IMG/VR virus record: IMGVR_UViG_3300035698_017305
Span: 1 to 64,000 of that record
Direction: 5' to 3' (one strand)
Length of the DNA: 64,000 bases
DNA from: a virus
The position numbers were made by a program, and so were the translations under genes. The first letter of the stretch is position 1; each line of letters opens with the position of its first letter. A model generated the notes under the pieces. It was given only the letters and a program-made list of their open reading frames with translations, was not told the DNA's origin and searched no databases. Shown piece by piece: positions 62,622 through 64,000 of the stretch.

Positions 62622-64000
62622 TCACTCCATATCAAGTAGTTCGTTCCCACACTCACTCGGTTCTTTGTCAGTCCGAACCCTCCTCTGCCTAGGAAAGGTT
62701 ACGGCGTTGGATATCTCTCCACGGGAAAGGTACTTCCTTTTAGCGTACTCCACTTCCCAAACCTGCGGGTACATACTCGGATCGGCATTATCTTTAGCCC
62801 AGTCGTCCGTAAAGCCTGAACCACAGTTACAGATAAAGACTGGAGTTCCTTTCGAATCGTACTGGTATAACGCCACTGATCCCACATGCCCCATATGTTT
62901 CCCTGTTCCATATTCTCCCATCCCTTCATCTGGATTCCAATAAATTACGAAGTCATCTTCAAAGATTGGCTTCACCTTACACGACACCGCTGATGGCCTG
63001 TACGGTTTCCCATGAAACATTAGGCCCTGTTCACCCATGATACCGTCTGGGTCTGTCACCACAAACCCTTCCCACTTGGCTTCAACCGCGATAGCTAACG
63101 CTACTGCCACCGGGTCCTTCATGTCTACCTCGGTCCTATCTGGGCCACTTACTCCTGATAGTAGGTTCCCCGTACTTAGAACTTCTGGGGGTAGAAGCTG
63201 CTCAAATCCTCGACACCCGGTGATCTTGTCCTTAACCCAACCGATCCGTTCCCTCATGTTCATGCTGCGGATGTAGTCATTCCCATCTACAAATGCTACG
63301 TCCCACACGTAGTAGAACAGCTTACCCTGCTTAGCTTGGCGCTCTACCGCGTCATTAGCATTGGATATACCGGTTACGTAGTCGAAGTTATCATCTTCCT
63401 TAGAGGCTACCAGTTCCCCCAGTAGTACTGTGTTGTGGGGGATCTTACCCATAGCACACCAAGTCTCTAACGACCTGACTATGTGGTCAAACTTCTCACT
63501 CCAAGTGATTGACTCCGTTTTCTTCTTATCCAGAAGTCTCCGGGAGTACAGCCTAGCTTTGCCGTCATCTTGGATCACTGCCACGCACATAAGTCCATCC
63601 CTCTTACGCATGAACCACGCGGTCTTGTCCACCAGGATCTTCTTCATCATAGCTTTGCTGGGGTTGTGGGCTGGCTTATAGAATGCCCAGTTCTGTGGTA
63701 GTGGTCCGTCGAATACAAACCCCTCATACTTTGTCATGTTCAGTTTCTCTACTTCTTCCTGCTTCACCGACCCGTCACTGTTTAACCCAATGTATCCCTC
63801 CCTCTGTTTCATCTCAGCCTTACGGGTTGCCGTGTTGATAGCTACCTGTTCCGGGCTGATCTCATTTGTCTTACCAACGTTCTTGGCTAAACAAACATCT
63901 GTTGTAGACTGCATCTTCCCACCCTTGATACCCCAAGTGGCAGTGACTGATGAGCCCTCTGTCTCAATCGACCACGCCTTTGTTTTGGCCGTCCGGCCTC
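62622..64000 (-). CDS. ATP-dependent DNA ligase with WGR-like N-terminal domain (partial)
   Basis: The reading frame is open to the window edge, so the start is outside. From the internal Met at 63914: motif I KRDG (K104-G107), motif III LLGELVAS, motif IV WEGFVVTD, motif V SCKVKP, then an OB-fold-like end. Upstream of that Met the frame continues T-K-A-W-S-I-E and TWGIKGGKMQST, the WGR-like lead-in found on some phage ligases. It seals nicks in DNA using ATP. Confidence 0.82.
   Translation of the reverse strand, partial: GRTAKTKAWSIETEGSSVTATWGIKGGKMQSTTDVCLAKNVGKTNEISPEQVAINTATRKAEMKQREGYIGLNSDGSVKQEEVEKLNMTKYEGFVFDGPLPQNWAFYKPAHNPSKAMMKKILVDKTAWFMRKRDGLMCVAVIQDDGKARLYSRRLLDKKKTESITWSEKFDHIVRSLETWCAMGKIPHNTVLLGELVASKEDDNFDYVTGISNANDAVERQAKQGKLFYYVWDVAFVDGNDYIRSMNMRERIGWVKDKITGCRGFEQLLPPEVLSTGNLLSGVSGPDRTEVDMKDPVAVALAIAVEAKWEGFVVTDPDGIMGEQGLMFHGKPYRPSAVSCKVKPIFEDDFVIYWNPDEGMGEYGTGKHMGHVGSVALYQYDSKGTPVFICNCGSGFTDDWAKDNADPSMYPQVWEVEYAKRKYLSRGEISNAVTFPRQRRVRTDKEPSECGNELLDME

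Overview
The window looks like part of a large tailed-bacteriophage genome with a bacterial host. Genes are tightly packed and short, often overlap by ATGA or TAATG, and start behind GGAGG-type ribosome binding sites. It also carries an M15-type lysin, an ATP-dependent DNA ligase, a GroES-like protein, a DUF932 protein, at least 15 ordinary tRNA genes, a tmRNA and several further structured RNAs. There are no rRNAs and no ribosomal-protein or core-metabolic operons. I cannot name the host.

Layout. 1-23.1 kb (minus strand): small cistrons of mostly unknown function, separated by rho-independent terminators, each followed by a recurring promoter-like element (TGnYATAAG). This stretch includes a TerY-P-type signalling set (vWA, kinase with zinc ribbon, PP2C phosphatase), two NAD-salvage enzymes (nicotinamidase-like and nicotinate phosphoribosyltransferase-like), a SpoT/MESH1-like HD protein, a transglutaminase-like protein and an SPFH/band-7 membrane group. 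23.2-24.3 kb: two plus-strand genes, one a metallophosphoesterase. 17.8-32.1 kb: a tRNA/RNA-rich belt with a predicted amber-suppressor tRNA, a peptidyl-tRNA-hydrolase-like gene carrying an in-frame TAG, a tRNA interrupted in its anticodon region, a roughly 1 kb putative structured RNA and a complete tmRNA.

32.5-38.0 kb (minus): a complete ubiquitin-like conjugation cassette consisting of a Ubl with a near-terminal Gly-Gly, an E2-like protein with a Cys-rich tail, a JAB/JAMM peptidase and an E1/ThiF protein, followed by an IS110-C-terminal-like protein. 38.1-45.2 kb (plus): a glycan operon with an ATP-grasp/double-glycosyltransferase fusion, three more glycosyltransferases, a methyltransferase and a second ATP-grasp protein. 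45.2-54.9 kb (mostly minus): DUF932, a second E1 and JAB, vWA, a TROVE/Ro60 protein, an array of seven RNA elements, a possible second Ubl and a third ATP-grasp protein. 54.9-62.0 kb (plus): a compact operon of small, probably virion or assembly proteins with the GroES-like protein and lysin. 62.0-64.0 kb (minus): a DNA ligase that runs off the window end.

The most striking system lies at 47.0-53.0 kb. Seven tandem RNAs share a two-stem scaffold with compensating base changes. Five or six of them carry tRNA-like domains opened at different points, i.e. circular permutations, with the acceptor stem capped by a short loop; one is a linear tRNA and one has no tRNA part. They lie directly upstream of a Ro60 homologue, so they are best read as a phage Y-RNA array. 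Their linkage to a second E1/JAB pair and a Ubl-like protein is, to my knowledge, undescribed. Together with the tmRNA, the suppressor tRNA and the recoded peptidyl-tRNA hydrolase, this phage appears heavily invested in RNA quality control and translation rescue.
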